DNA of 64,000 bases. Origin: Spinellus fusiger (Eukaryota > Mucoromycota > Mucoromycetes > Mucorales > Phycomycetaceae). The stretch covers positions 62,001 to 126,000 of the forward strand of contig JALLLS010000049.1 in assembly GCA_025094145.1 (NCBI GenBank). The letters are read 5' to 3'. Below are positions 35,460 through 49,204 of the stretch, in pieces. A model generated the notes under the pieces. The model was not told the DNA's origin. It searched no databases and worked only from the letters and a program-made list of their open reading frames with translations. Every line of letters starts with the position of its first letter. Position 1 is the first letter of the stretch. Position numbers and translations under genes: made by a program.

Positions 35460-38400
35460 TGTATTATAAATACCATTTTCTATCATTTGAAAGTTTCACA
35501 TTTTTATCTAAGGAACTCATAAAGCTATAACGCTAATAAGATCAAGTATGAAACTGAAAGAAAAAAGGAAATCAATGTTTAAAAAACTCGACTTTTTTTC
35601 CACTACAGTGCCAGGACGGCACTCACCTACTATTTTCTGGTGTACCTTACTCTATTGTTATAAAAAATTCTTTTAATTAAGCTCATAGATGTCAATCGGT
35701 TCAAGATATGAATTTTGGATCGCTTGCTGGTATGGCTGCTAAAACTGTCCTCCTAGAGGCAATAGCTAAGCTTTGATTTAAGGTATGAGGTAACATTCTT
35801 ACTGTTGTTCTGTAAGATGTGTAGCTTTATATAAATCTTATATAAATATATTGAATTCATATTATCTATCTATATTTTCTACTCAAAAAATAGTATTTCT
35901 TACATAGGTATTTTTATATCATTTATCTAATACAAATACAGTAAGACGGGTGTTGATATATGAAGTTTTTTTTAAAGATATAACAACAGAGCTAGCAACA
36001 CAGACATTTCTTTTATACTAGTTGTTTTAATATTTATAGGAATGAAGCACTATATAATATTCACAATTTGATAGTACAGACAGTTTCTCTAATAGAGAAT
36101 AATTGTTTAAGACAGTACATCTTCTTCAAGCCATTAATTTTATTATTAAAATTGTCTTATAGAATTTTATCAGAACCATTCAGTTACTTTTTAGGGGATT
36201 AATTAATTTTAGAGAAAGCCTATAACTTATTTTACTGGCATATATTTACTTTTATCACCTCTCATGAGCTCATATTCAACTCGTCAGACAAAGCAATGTA
36301 TTATCGCTTATTATAAATCTAATAAAAGTGAGCACAAACCTATTGAAGTCTCGTTTCTATGTATCTCTTCTTGAAAGTAGTTCTAAGGATAGAGTTGTAA
36401 GAGTAGTAATACATTTTGTCAATATAGTTGTCCTGTATAGTCATAGAGACATGTACTTTTATGGCTTTAATGATCCTTGTCTCTGGTCAATAAAAACTAT
36501 GCTTAATATCCCTCACCCAATTTTTGATCCCCCTCACCCATCAGCATTTTCTTTTTCTACTCTTTGGTGCAACTATTACAGCACCTGTTTTGTGAAAGCA
36601 CTTTAATAGTCTCTTCATGGCAAAGGCTGGAGTATTCAACTCACGACAAATGTCAGTGTTAAGCTTATTGTTTACTGTCGGCTCATGTACAATTACAACA
36701 CGTGTTTTCTGGTATATTTTTGCTCGTAGCAGGGTCTTTGGTAAATATACTTGTGTTTATTGGCAGATGAAACGGACACTAAGAAATAGAAAGAAAGAAA
36801 GCCTAATAACAGTTATCTATGCATATTAATTAACTAAAAAGGTATTTCGGGTATTGAAAAAGCACACTACTTTCTACAAATCACTTTATTGGCCATTGCC
36901 TAATATCTCCGATGCATATCCACAGTGAGACCATTGGTAACCCCAGAGAACTTTTTTTTTCATATCAACAATAGAGCGGTTCTCAAATTCTCATTTGTGT
37001 TGTGAACAATTATAACCTACCTAACCTTTTAGTCCAAGATATTTCAGATATTCAACGGAGTTCAGGAAAGAGATATGTAAACGTTATTCATTTGCCACCA
37101 CTAAATCTTTTCTTCTATTCCGCTTTATGGCTATTTTAGTGGTATGGCATTTGGTGCTGTTCTCTTAAAGAATATCCACCTATGAGTCTAACCTTAAACA
37201 ATACTCTTTTATTAAGACACTAATATATCTAACTAAGGGAGTAGTGTCTTTTATCGAGCTCAACTGCCTTGAGGGTTTACCAGAGAAAAGTATCTATCTT
37301 ATTACACCACCTCCTGCAATATTTTTTTGTTGGTTTCCGTTTACACTCTCACATTTATTATTATTAATGAGTCAAGATTTTCAATTATATGTCTTATCAA
37401 TAAAGCTTTACTTTTTATCTTCATATTCTACATGAGTATCTGCCCACAAAAGTCCTCTTAATGTGTGTTATTTTAGTGAGCATGCTTTAAAATGGTACAG
37501 CATGAGAGGAGAAAAGAGAAAAATATATATTTTATAGGTTCTAAAATAGAAACTTTTGAATCCAAGGACTTCTTACCTGGTAAATGGGGTTTATTGTCTG
37601 TAGTAGATTGTACTCTGTTTTGAAAGTTTTTTTTTTCTGTCTATGATATAGAGAATAAACCCTTTAAAAATGATGTTTATTTACTTTTTGTTATCTATTG
37701 AGGTACTCTTTTTATTCTATTTTATAAAAAATGATAATATAGTAATATTTGTTCAATACAAACTTAATATGGTAATAATTCAAGTTTGCAGGGTGTTCTA
37801 CTAATAATACCTCTAATATGACTGCAGATAAAGTAAACCATGTGTCTACTCTCATTTAGAAGAAGAGGGGTTTCACTAGTTGCTGTTGCACAAATCAGAT
37901 AAGGTGTAGCAAAAAAAAACACGAAAAACAATGAAGATAAAACAATAATAAAGCAAAATATTTACAAAGGATTCTTGACTGACAGATGAAGACTAGCGTT
38001 TGAATAACTTGAGACAAAAATATTGAAACTGTTTCAAAGACAAAAATACTTATAGACTTAAGAAAAGTCTGTATATTTTTTCTTTACCAGTCGAGTATAT
38101 TTGACCAGGCTTGAGAAGATATTTTAATGATAGTATTCAATTTTAATAAGGTGTTCGAATGTTCTAATCAAACATTAAATAATACAACAAAACATACTGA
38201 GTAATGTATTTTACTTTTATCTAAATAAAAAAAAAGTTTCAATGTTGTATGTATGGCTTTGAGGAAATAAGTCATATACAATGTGGTAGGCTTCGTAAAA
38301 ATACTCTTTTTGAAATAATAAATAAAAATAGAAATAGAAATGATACTTTTTTCCCGTCAGCCTTATATGGATCATCTTCTACCAAGATGTCTGTTTTTGT

Positions 38401-41400
38401 TAATATCACAAAGATAGTAGTTAAAAATGCTTTTTTATTGAATCTTCATCTTTTCATGTCTTGTTTGATTTCTGTAAGTACATTAGTGACTCTCTTTGGG
38501 AACTTTAGAAAGTAGCTCCGTGTGATCATTGGTACTTTTGAAGAATGACAATAGTGAGTGATAGACTAGTTATCAGTATAAGATAATAAAACTAACTTTA
38601 AATGTTTATTAAATTTAAGGAGATTTTACTTCATTTCTAACATGGGACAAGTGTGCTTAGCTTGATCTATTTCTTTTTTAACTTTACAGCACTTTATAAA
38701 GCAGATTCGGTAGGTTTGTTGATCTATATTTATCTTTATCTTTAGATGGTATGACGCTATTCCTAATGACGCTATAAATGACCATTAATTTAGCTTATAT
38801 CCTCAAGATAAGTTTATATATATAAACGCTAGTTATGTATTTTTTTATGTATAACTCAGTGAGAAAAAGCTGGAGATACACTTTGTGATATTTATATATA
38901 TATTTTTTAAAAAAAAAGTACATATAAGCCGATTTAATTTAATTTAATTTAATTTGCCTTTATTGGTTATATCTATAATAAAGTTGAATTTTTGTTAATA
39001 AGAAACATAGATATCATACGGGCCATAATAGGCTATTAGTTTTATATATTTACTGAAAACCATATTGTATCAAACGGAGATACTGGGAGTAACTTCTTTA
39101 ATATACTTAGACTCATTTTTTGTCTGTGGTGAGACTAAAACAAAATCAATGAAGTATCCTACTGTCGGGGTCATTTTATTTTAGTGAAGGCGCAATAAAC
39201 ATCTGTTCATACTCATTTTAGTCTAAAAAAGAAACTAATAGTGTCAGCAGAAAGCATCATCTCGAGCCGTCTCAATTAGTTTATAAAGAAATTAGTCTAG
39301 TAGTCTATATCTTTATATTGCATTTTACATTCAAAGAGTTGATTAGTTCAAGGGTATATGGCTTTAATTCCTTTGTCAAGGCTGTTTTTTTTCTAGTATC
39401 TTGTCTAGTACTATAATTCAATAACGAGAAGTTGAAAAATGGTGCTGTTATGGATCAATTTTAAGAATCTTTGGGTCTATTTGCTTCACGATCTAGACCT
39501 CAGAGAATAAAGTGAGAAATGATCTTTCAATCTTTTTTAATTGAGTTTATTGATGTAATAATTTCTAAATAAAAGTATTGGGTATAAATACAGCAATAAA
39601 AATAAACAGAACAGAAATCAGTCTGAAAATTGACTTTCTATATTAGAGTTTAGAAATATCGGAGCGGGACGCTCAGTAAGATAGGAAAGTCTAAAACTAC
39701 CAAAAAATCATTCTTGGGTAAATATGGAGACATCTTATTCTTATTGAAATAAGAATAAATAGATTTAAAACAGTTATTATTAGTCTCCTTTACGAGTCAT
39801 TATAGCTTCTACTATTATTATAAATATAATTTATTATTATTATAAATGTCTCTTTTTTATTATTGCTAAATAGACTATGATTGAGGTTTAATTAATGTAT
39901 ATCGTTGTAGTTCTCATACAATATTTGTTTGATGTTTGATGTTTTAAACTTAAGGAAAATAAAGTGCCTCCTATTTGAACTCCGAAGTAATACCTCAATG
40001 AATAAGCATGTATCCATAATTGTTATGATTGTTGTTTGCTATTTTCGTTAGACTTTCTCTATCTACAACTCAATTTTCTCAATAGTCTCCCAGATAGATA
40101 TTAAATTCAAAAGAGCATGATTTAGTTTATTATTACCTACAAGTCCAGTATTAACATCAAGTCTATTGCCAAGATTGTCCAAGCAACTAAACACCCCAAT
40201 AATCAACATGGATATTAGCCCAGTTGAGCATAAACAGAACCAATTGGAGAAATACTTACACCATAGAAAGACCACTTAAACTATTATGATATTGTCGAAG
40301 GCGTTTGTTATACTTATTTGGGGAAGGGGGAATTCTTAAAGAGTTCATATGCCTTTCATTGTCACTATGTGGCGGGTATGCTAGGCAACCACTGGCACCA
40401 AGAGTGGGTTCACTATTTAATAACTGTTTTTTAACAAAAGATATTGTATATTGTATAGAATATCATTTTATTTATTGAAGGTTTTAAGTCTATATAATAC
40501 ATACTCATAGAGCCATAGTAATTCAAAGGTGGAGTATACAAATTGAAAAGTTGCACAGAATTTGAGTGTTGAATATTTTCATTCTTATCAGTTTTTCTTT
40601 TACTTTTAAAACATGTAACTATGACTGAAATTATAGAACTATTTTTATTCCAAGGACATGAGGTGTCTTCTATTATAATTGATTGGTATTTGAGTTCTCT
40701 TGGTGAAAAAGAGTGCAGTATTACTATACCTGAGGGCTTTGTTTGATTCAACTATTTTATGCAACATATGATTAACCTTCATTTGCGACTGATGTCAGAA
40801 GCAAAAAGACATATACTCGAATAATTCTACAATATAACCATTGATAAGATTTTCTATTATCTTCAAGTGTCTTTATAGATGTTTGACAATGTTATGCAGT
40901 ATGAAAACACTTTATTCTCTTTATTGCATTGATAACAGTACTATGGCTATCTTACTATTTGAAGTGGATAATAAGTTGTCTGCTCCACATTTCTTCAATC
41001 ATGGCAATAAACAATCGGGTTTTTGTAGATATTCAGAAAAAAAATGCAGTGTCACTTAATGGCACGCGGTAGGTCGGGAGAGAAGGAAAAGAGAAATATT
41101 TATTCGACCAAAGGTAAAAGGGGTTCGAAGAAAGTGTATTTAGATCCAAAGCCAGATCTACTAAGCCGACTGTGTTGTTCAAAAATAACATTAAAGAATG
41201 TCCAGTTGGTGACATATACCTAAAATAAACAGTTTTGATGACTGTGCCTGATAGAACAAGCATTTCGTGTAAGCTTGCTATCAAAAACTCATGTCTTCCA
41301 TTGATAACTATGTTGCATCAAAATGCAAAAGTATTATGCTTGATGATACAACAGCTAAAACAAATGTTAGTATTACCAACGCGATGACTTCACACAGGCC

Positions 41401-43871
41401 TATTCAAGTGACAGAAATATCAAGATTGAGCTAAACTAGAGTTATACCATCTTTGTACAGAAATATTGAACTATAAGATTCTTAGATAAAGAAAATTGTA
41501 AGTGACTTTCTAAAATAAATTAAAATAAATACATCCTGCCACGAAGAAGTTGTGGCAGCTACAAAGGTTTGTATTGATTGTAATAAAGGCAGGATAGATC
41601 ACTTAGATCTGAAAGTCTAATATATTTTAGATCTATAGTGTGGGGTGAATGTGACCAAACAAATGGTTAAATATTTTCAAATTGCTAAGATCTAAGGAAT
41701 TCTAAAAGCAATTTACACTCATGACTATTTTTTTTCGAAGGCTCTATAGACGGAAAATGTTAATTGGTGAAAACAAAAAGATGTGTGCAGTTTCACAGCT
41801 GGAAGTTTAGTAGAGAGAGCAATGACAATGGGTATTCGTTTAGACAAACTTACCCAAACATAGCGCGGAGCTTACAAATAAGGACGAACACTCAATAGTA
41901 ACCATGTCTGCCACTGTTATATGACATGCATAACTCTAAATAAGATATTTTAAATTAGTTAGATACCTTTATTTTCTTTTTGGGATGATCCTAGCTGAGA
42001 TATAACATGTATGTCTGTATTTATTTTTTATTTTTTTATTTTCTATTTTTTAAAAGTTTTGCTAAACTTGGGTAGATAAACCGTCTCCATGGTCACGCAA
42101 TTTTTTTTTAAAACATATAATCTTTTATATTTTAACATGAATGACTATTTATAGGATTACTATAAGAATCAACATGGATTGATAGGATGATAGGATGTTC
42201 AAGATGTATCAATAACCACAGGGATGTAGTATGAGGTTAAGGCTATCCCAAGATGGGTTTGTACTAAATAAGTACAATTAAGGTTACAATCTTACACGAA
42301 TAATATTTATTTTCACTTGGAACCACCGGGAAATCATTAACTTTTTTTACACTATTTCACCCAAAACCACAGGTACTGTGATGTTGTATGGTATATTCAA
42401 GCCCATTCATTTGATTTTTCCACTATCATTCTTTTATTCTTATGTAGAATGGTCCTTTTGCTATTATTTCAAATGAATAAAGAGGGTAAGAAGATAAAGA
42501 ACATTAAAATACATTAGATTAGTTTATTCATCAAACACAGTAACATGAATTGCTCTATATAACTCTCTTATGTGAGCTGCATGACGGACTTTTCCATGCT
42601 AGTTTCATATCTTTATTAGTGTTAAACGAGATAATGTGTTATGTTTTCATTTTGGCTGGAGAATCTATATTAACAACTGTAAAATCACGATTCAAGCACA
42701 CAATTAGATAGGCCATTCATGAAGTTTAACACAACCAACTGAGGACGAGCACTTGTTACTCAATTCATCTTAGTAAAATTAGTAATACAAAGATTCTCTT
42801 ACTTTGTGTGTCCACTCTAGTAATTTCTTTTTCGCACTATGGATAACAATAAAAATTAATCCAATCATCAACCAGTCAATCAGTTCAACCAATCAATCAG
42901 ATTATCAGTTTATCAACTATTCAATCTATCGATGCATCAACTCCAATGATTATCCTGCAATAAAGGCCTCAGTTGATTTATTTCAGGACGTGTTATCTAA
43001 AACACACTCAAAGCACATTCTAAATACTTCTAGTTGAAGTCATCACATTATTCTTATTCAATTCATCGTGCTATGCCATTGTTATCTTGCAATATATTTT
43101 TGATAGCTAGTTCATATAAATTACATAAAAAGAAGCATAGCACTTTAAAAGATACTATTCCATCCCTAGGATACAAGGTAAGCTAGGAAAATAAAAATGG
43201 GAAAACAAAGCAACCAGACATTCAGATTTAGGAAATAATTTCAGGCAGTGCATAGATACAGTGAATAGTATGTTTCAAAATATTATAAACAAAGTCACGT
43301 GGCTGACCTGGGATTGTCACACCAAAAGACGTCAAGAGAACAGAATACTTTGCAGAGATATCAAATGAAACGAGATTGTACCGTGTAACAGACCAAAAGA
43401 AAACAGGAATAATCTTATACCATGTGATACCGTCTAAAATCTATGTTTCATGGGAGAAACCAGTAGTCTGACAGGATTTGTAGCACATATGTATATCTTT
43501 TTTTTTCTTTTTCCTTCTCTTTTCTTATTTTTCTTATTTTTTTTCTCTTTCTCTTTCTTCTTTTTCTCACTACTGCCACTGCCACTGCCACTGCCACTAT
43601 TACTACTGCTATTGTTATCACCACCACCACCACCACCATTGCTGTTCCTATATTTGATAAGCTATCTGTGCTGTCTTCTTCTACTATGCAAACCACTCAT
43701 CAAAAGTAGGTCAAAAGCAACAGAAGAATATATAAATGCTTTGGTTTACCCATGGAGATTCAGGCTAGCTAGAATAGCTAAAATAGCTGGAGCTGTTAGA
43801 TAATTTAGAATCATTAAAACAATTACTTATTTTTATATGATAGACACTGTGTTCTCCCACCCATTTCAGTC
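35460..43871. other. 8.4-kb gene-poor AT-rich region
   Basis: No intact gene is recognisable. The only identifiable piece is a transposase DNA-binding fragment at 36530-36720. Short open frames at 40063-40275, 40431-40751 and 41033-41284 (minus strand) have mixed composition and might be worn coding remnants, but no motif was found. Low-complexity runs include AATTT repeats near 38935-38955, imperfect ATCA repeats near 42855-42930, and CT-rich then CCA/CTG repeats near 43500-43640 just before the GATA gene. Confidence 0.45.
36530..36720 (-). pseudogene. Helix-turn-helix fragment of a Tc1-like transposase
   Basis: On the minus strand, pieces reading IVHEPTVNNKL ... CRELNTP, AMKRLLKCFHKTGAVIV and APKSRKRKC match the pattern of a Tc1-type DNA-binding domain (helix-turn-helix, then K-R-F-x-E-T-G and a basic hook). 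One or two frame breaks occur. Only about 60 residues survive. Confidence 0.45.
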
Positions 43872-45009
43872 ATGGAAGACCTTATTACAAGCCGTTCTTG
43901 GCAAGCACCGCCCACACCCTCGTCCGTCTCTTCCACTTCTCCATATAGCCCTTTACACCCAACATCTCTTTCACAGTTCAGCCATCGACCCACAGCCGAC
44001 ACTAGCCCATCCACTTGTATTTTATCTGACCCCCTTCGTACCTCATCATCCACCTCTCTTAATAACTATTCCTTTTCATCTTCCCCAACTCTTTATACTT
44101 CCCTCCTCACATCTTCACTCACACCTCCTACTCCACCTCAACTTCCTCTCTCTGATGTACAGCCACCCAAAACCCGTCTTCATCCAATGAACGGTCACCC
44201 CATTGGAAAAGAAATCGACAAGGTAGAAAGAGATAGAAATTGAGTCTCAACTTATGTGAGCTGTGTCTTACTTATCAATTTTGTAGATCATTTACTATTG
44301 TGATCGATTAAGTGAAACAATGTCTTCACGAAGGGACCATTTCAGGAATTCACCCGATACAACCGTGAATTCTACCATCACGCAACCAGTGTTAGACGAC
44401 ATGATTGGGAGGGCTAATGAAGTGCTCAATGCTCTCCTCCGTCTTCGTAAACATCAAATAGTGGAAGAGCAAGTCCAGTCACAGACTCAACCCCTCCCTA
44501 AAAAAGACGCGTATATTCCAAAAGTAAGTAGACTTTTTTTTTTTTAAACATAGCCTTTCTTCTCATCTCTTTTTATTAGCGACCACTAAATACTGCGGCC
44601 GATCGATATAACGGAGTCGATGGCATACTAAGCGGACCACAGCAACGGAGGCGTGGGGTAATACATATTTTTATTATTTTCATATTTTCATATTTTCATA
44701 TTTTCATTTTATTTATCTTTGATTCGCTTGTGATCTTGAACCAATTCTTATTGTTTTTCTGTTCATCCATAATAACAATGATAATAATAATAGAAGCGGG
44801 CTGTTTTCCGTGGCCATTGTCAATCCTGTAATATCTCAGAAACACCCGAGTGGCGAAGAGGACCCAATGGTGCACGTACCCTTTGCAATGCCTGTGGTCT
44901 TCGTAAGTATTCAAGAATGAAATCGACATAAGAAATAGCATCCTAACACTAAACTTCTTCTTTATCAGATTATGCCAAATCAACAAGGAAGCAGGGTAGT
45001 AGCACTTAG
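43872..45009 (+). CDS. GATA-type zinc finger transcription factor (White-collar-2-like finger)
   Basis: Five exons (43872-44222, 44287-44523, 44580-44657, 44794-44902, 44969-45009) encode 271 residues. The N-terminal third is Ser/Thr/Pro-rich. The C-terminus carries one GATA finger, CQSCNISETPEWRRGPNG followed by ARTLCNACGLHYAK, with C-x2-C-x18-C-x2-C spacing. That longer loop and the TPEWRRGP motif are those of White-collar-2-type and plant-type GATA factors rather than the C-x17 AreA type. A final intron splits the finger directly after the second Cys pair. No PAS domain is seen, so this is not a full WC-2 photoreceptor partner. It should bind GATA motifs in the nucleus; targets are unknown. 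Confidence 0.88.
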
Positions 45010-46259
45010 GACATTGGGTGACAAGGAAAAAGTGAAAATCACAGCCACAGCCACAACAACTAATTAAGCAAGTCTAGCTAGTTACATCGTCCTACAAAGT
45101 GCATAGTAATAGGAACACAAATATTGGAAGCTGATCTTTTTACTGAGTAAAAAAAAATACATGGCTACTCTCATGCTATTGGACCAATAACAGTCCCCAT
45201 TCACTTTTTTCTTTCTTTAAAAAGGATGAACAGGCTCAGTGCGTTTCATTTTCTTAAAGTGACTATCTTAGTAGTTTATACTGAATGGGGTTCAAATAGA
45301 ATAGTCTCTTGGGTAGTCAGAAATCAACCTTCTTGTTTTCATAGCCTTTTTTTAGCTTTTGTCATTTTAGAGATTATCTTTAGACTGTATATGGTAAAGA
45401 GATAATACATAAAAATCAGTGGGAGATAGTATAAAGAGGAACAAATTACTATGTTGATGTGACTAAAAGTAACCTAACCTTGTGCCAGGGTATGTGCCTG
45501 TGTGTAGGCTATTCATTCCGAGACTCAAGCAGTTCTTTTTTATTTTATTTTTTTGTTTATATTTATATGCTCCAATGGTCTATCGTTACTGTCCTTGAAA
45601 TAGCCAAAATGAAGCCTTTAAAGTAGAGAGCGGCTAAATATTAAAAAGGCACCTGTTTTTTTTTACTTAAGATTCTGAATTCTCTATCATGTTTAAAAGA
45701 AGTTTAGGTTTGCAAGCAGATACTTTCTTGGTCTACCAAAGCACAATGAGCAGTACCATTGATATAGTAAACTTGTTTTCATTGCTACTGATATTGAATA
45801 TGTGGCTAAAACTCTACAATTACACGGGGGGTCTTGGAGTTTATAACATTAGAAAGGCTCCTTAATCTTCATCTTGTTATCTCATCTTGCTCATAAGACA
45901 TGTCATAAAATCAGTGAATCTGAGTACATTGGACGATATTCAATGCCAACTGCATTCTCATTCATTGATTTACCCACTCAAAAGTAACAAGAAAAAAAAA
46001 TGAATGATACTCAAGATGAAGGTATACAAACTATAAAAAAAGATGCATCAGACCAGATTAAGTTATACTTCTGTACACTATACACAGTAACCTCCAAAGT
46101 AGCACTTATCACTTGACTTGAGCAATAAAAAAAAGCTTAAACCTATCGTACTTTACTTTTTTAGAATGCACACCTGTTGATGTTGAACAAATGATTTTTT
46201 CCATTGCCTGAATGACCGCCCAAGCAAAACAAGGGCAGATGAGAAGAAAGAGAAGTTCT

Positions 46260-46303
46260 TGTAATAAAGACTAGTAATAAAGACTAGTAATAAAGACTAG
46301 TAA
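46260..46303. repeat. 13-bp tandem repeat (GTAATAAAGACTA)
   Basis: The unit GTAATAAAGACTA is present about three times in perfect tandem. Confidence 0.8.
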
Positions 46304-47901
46304 CAGGAGTTTCTCCTGATACCTCTTGAGTAATACTACTACTACTAATCATAGTCATAGTCATAATAATAACACTAATAATAACACTAATAATAATAAA
46401 AGAAACACATTGTCTACCCAAAAGATAAGCCTATACTCATAACCTAAATTACTATATAGGCATTTAAATCCTATGCTCTAACTTTGTGTATTTTTCTCAT
46501 CGCTCAATTCATTAAAAAGATGAGTAGCTATCCAATAGAAAGAAAATAACACACAATGTCGTTAATGTATAGAGAAAGTAGCTATAATAAAAGTATATAT
46601 CATCAGACTCTTTCATTTACTGTTTGAACTAGATTTACACCATTTCTGGAAATCAATTGTACAAATACCAAAAATCTTTGTGCACAAAAATAAAAATTGC
46701 ATAACCTTTAAGTTTGTTTCACACAACTGTACAATTTCTTACAAAGGTCCTTTATTTATACGAGTTTTTAATTTTGAGTCTTAATAACGACAGAACCCTT
46801 GAAGGTTCTCCAAATAGACATGGTTATAAGCATAAGCTGGGGGTTTCTCCATTTATCATTCTTTCTTTTTGACCTTTGGATCACAAACCAAAACTGTTTA
46901 ATTCAATTAACCTCTAGAGAATATAGTAGAGCATTGATACATTCATATACACAATTTACTATTAGATTGCAAAGCTAATATAACTAATGTACATAAACAT
47001 GATTCATGATAGGATAGTATCATTTGTATTGTTCATGACGTTCCAATATGTTCATTTTTACTACTCCCTTTATTGACTGTATGAAGTCTTCTTGAGTGTA
47101 TTTTTCTTTTCTTTTATAAAAAAAAACATGCATAGTGCTCTTTATTTTGTAATAACCCCTTGTTCACACACACACACACACTCTCTCTCTCTCTATATAT
47201 ATATATAAATATATAAAGGTAATTAAGAATAAGTATATGACTATGCAATATAAATAAATACTGTATCTGAAGTCATCATGTGAATGGCTATGTGCTACAT
47301 AAATAGAAATCACCACACACAAAAATGACCATGTAGAAATTCACCACATAAAATGACTAACTTACTTTTCACGTCAATTTTTCATGTGCAAAATATATTT
47401 TTATGCATATAGCAATGTTTTGTATTAGTTTTTCTTTTTCCAAACGATTTGCACATCTATTTCAGGAAATAGTGTGCCACCCAATGTCATTTATATTACA
47501 GTCATCGGGTCCTGTGATAATGACTCATTCTTTCGGTTTATCAGATGGCATTTATTCAAGTTGTATGATGAACAAAGCAAAAGCAACAATTATTAAAAAA
47601 AAGATTTGAGTCTAATGCAGAAATCATTAATGAATAGTCATCTTTAGCACACATCTAGATACATTTTGCATCTCAGTACTATAGACAGTTTTATTGTTAT
47701 TGTTATTGTTATTGTTGACCCATTACAAACTTACTGTCTGTAGAGTATCAAAGATTGAACAAATGACATGACTAAAGGTGTAACCCTTATGATCTACCTA
47801 TCCACTGAGCTTTGCTGGAAATAAATGGTCAATGTTTTCTTATTCTAGAACACTCATTAAAGAATTAGTATGTCAGTAAAAAACCATTTCATTTATTTAT
47901 T

Positions 47902-48159
47902 TCAACGTCTTAAAGGCAGAAATGAAAGATTATCAATCACAACACCCCAAATAGCAGTGAGAACAACCTTTGTTGCGTTATCAAGACTATTCTTAGCATG
48001 CATGTACTGTGTCTGTTCATTACAGTGATATAGTCCCTGTAATCTTTTCTTTCCATAGAACTGGAGGAAACTCGAGCAGCCACCACATGGTATGCTGAGT
48101 AGAAAGTCTAGTCCATCTGTGTCATAAACACTGTAAGCTATATTATTGAAGAATGACAT
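47902..48159 (-). other. Unrecognised open frame, possible gene remnant
   Basis: Eighty-five codons starting MSFFNNIAYSVYDTDG and including CGGCSSFLQFYGKK and NEQTQYMHAKNSLDNATK. The composition is more protein-like than in surrounding frames, with few low-complexity runs. No family is recognised and no splice partners were found. It may be the last exon of a lost gene or a transposon piece. Confidence 0.25.
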
Positions 48160-48580
48160 ATGGGTTATTACAAAAATCTGCCAAAATAGAAAACGTCAAA
48201 CAGAAAAATGAGCTCTGTATAATTCTGTCTTCCTTAGAAGGATATTAGCAACCACACTTTGCATGTACCATCTTTCTATGTTGCTGTATTCTTTTTATTT
48301 TATTTATTTTAGCAGTGAGAAAAATAAATAGAACTCATGTTTTATCCTTCAGTCTTTGCTGCTGCTGCTGCTTTCTTTTTCTCATATAAAGAGGTTATAA
48401 ATGTACTATAGATGGGCCATCCACAGTCATCAATAGTAAGGCATGTCTATCTTTTTGCATAGACACATTAAAGACAATGTAGATGAGGGTTGGTCAATTC
48501 CAACGAATATAGCTTGTCACAAAGCACAAACACTATATTATTCATTATAGTCTAAAAACAAAGTGGCTGAAAATACTGTT

Positions 48581-49204
48581 TCACTGGTTCATGTAGTGAA
48601 TCATTGCTGCACGTTTTAATGTGTCATTCTTTGCTTGAAGAGCAATAGCTTTTCCTGACATTGGCTTTGTTAGCAGACGTAGGCGTCGTTTTGCTATCCT
48701 CACACGGTCCATTGTTTTGTGAGAATGAGTCACTGCTTTGGGACCTGTTTTCTCATGCCCAATGCACAGACGGTCTTGTTTCCATACTGTAGGAATAGGA
48801 TGACGTCTTCCTTGTCCGTGGCTTCCAAGTCCTTCTTCATACTGCCAACCTTGGGCTCGTAGCATTTGAAATCCTTTGTTGGATCCATTCAACCCAAGAA
48901 TATCAGGAGTTGGACCTGAAGGACGACTGACCATATGTGCCAGTCCTTTTCTATGGTCTTGGTAAGAAGCTGTGAGAATATTCATATTGCAATCTTTGCA
49001 GTAAACAGTGGGTGCAGTAGATGCAGTGAGTTGACTTTCAGATGTTGTAGTCATGGGCAAATTCGTTGTTATCTGCTTATAGAATTCAGCAATGGTATTT
49101 CCATTGGTCTTCTTCTGTGTTGGCAAAGTAGAAACACTTTCTAGGTTGGTCCCAGGTACGAATCGTACATGTTGAAATGAGGTAGAATGTTGTGTACTGG
49201 ACAT
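48581..49204 (-). CDS. G-patch domain protein (GPANK1-like)
   Basis: An intronless frame from ATG at 49204 to 48581 encodes 207 residues. A short zinc-finger-like segment (VYCKDCNMNIL ... DHRKGLAH) precedes a G-patch: GFQMLRAQGWQYEEGLGSHG and then QGRRHPIPTVWKQDRLCIG. G-patch domains typically activate DEAH-box RNA helicases. The finger-plus-G-patch layout resembles the C-terminal half of GPANK1-type proteins, without visible ankyrin repeats. The protein is probably nuclear and RNA-linked. The ATG at 49204 was chosen because no ATG lies further upstream in the frame before non-coding sequence. Confidence 0.78.
   Translation of the reverse strand: MSSTQHSTSFQHVRFVPGTNLESVSTLPTQKKTNGNTIAEFYKQITTNLPMTTTSESQLTASTAPTVYCKDCNMNILTASYQDHRKGLAHMVSRPSGPTPDILGLNGSNKGFQMLRAQGWQYEEGLGSHGQGRRHPIPTVWKQDRLCIGHEKTGPKAVTHSHKTMDRVRIAKRRLRLLTKPMSGKAIALQAKNDTLKRAAMIHYMNQ

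Larger units (their letters stand above)
45010..48580. other. Intergenic region, mostly featureless
   Basis: About 3.6 kb of A/T-rich sequence. It contains a 13-bp repeat near 46260-46303, a CA/CT/TA compound microsatellite near 47167-47210, and a GCT run near 48358-48372. A minus-strand open frame at 47902-48159 is listed separately. Confidence 0.45.
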
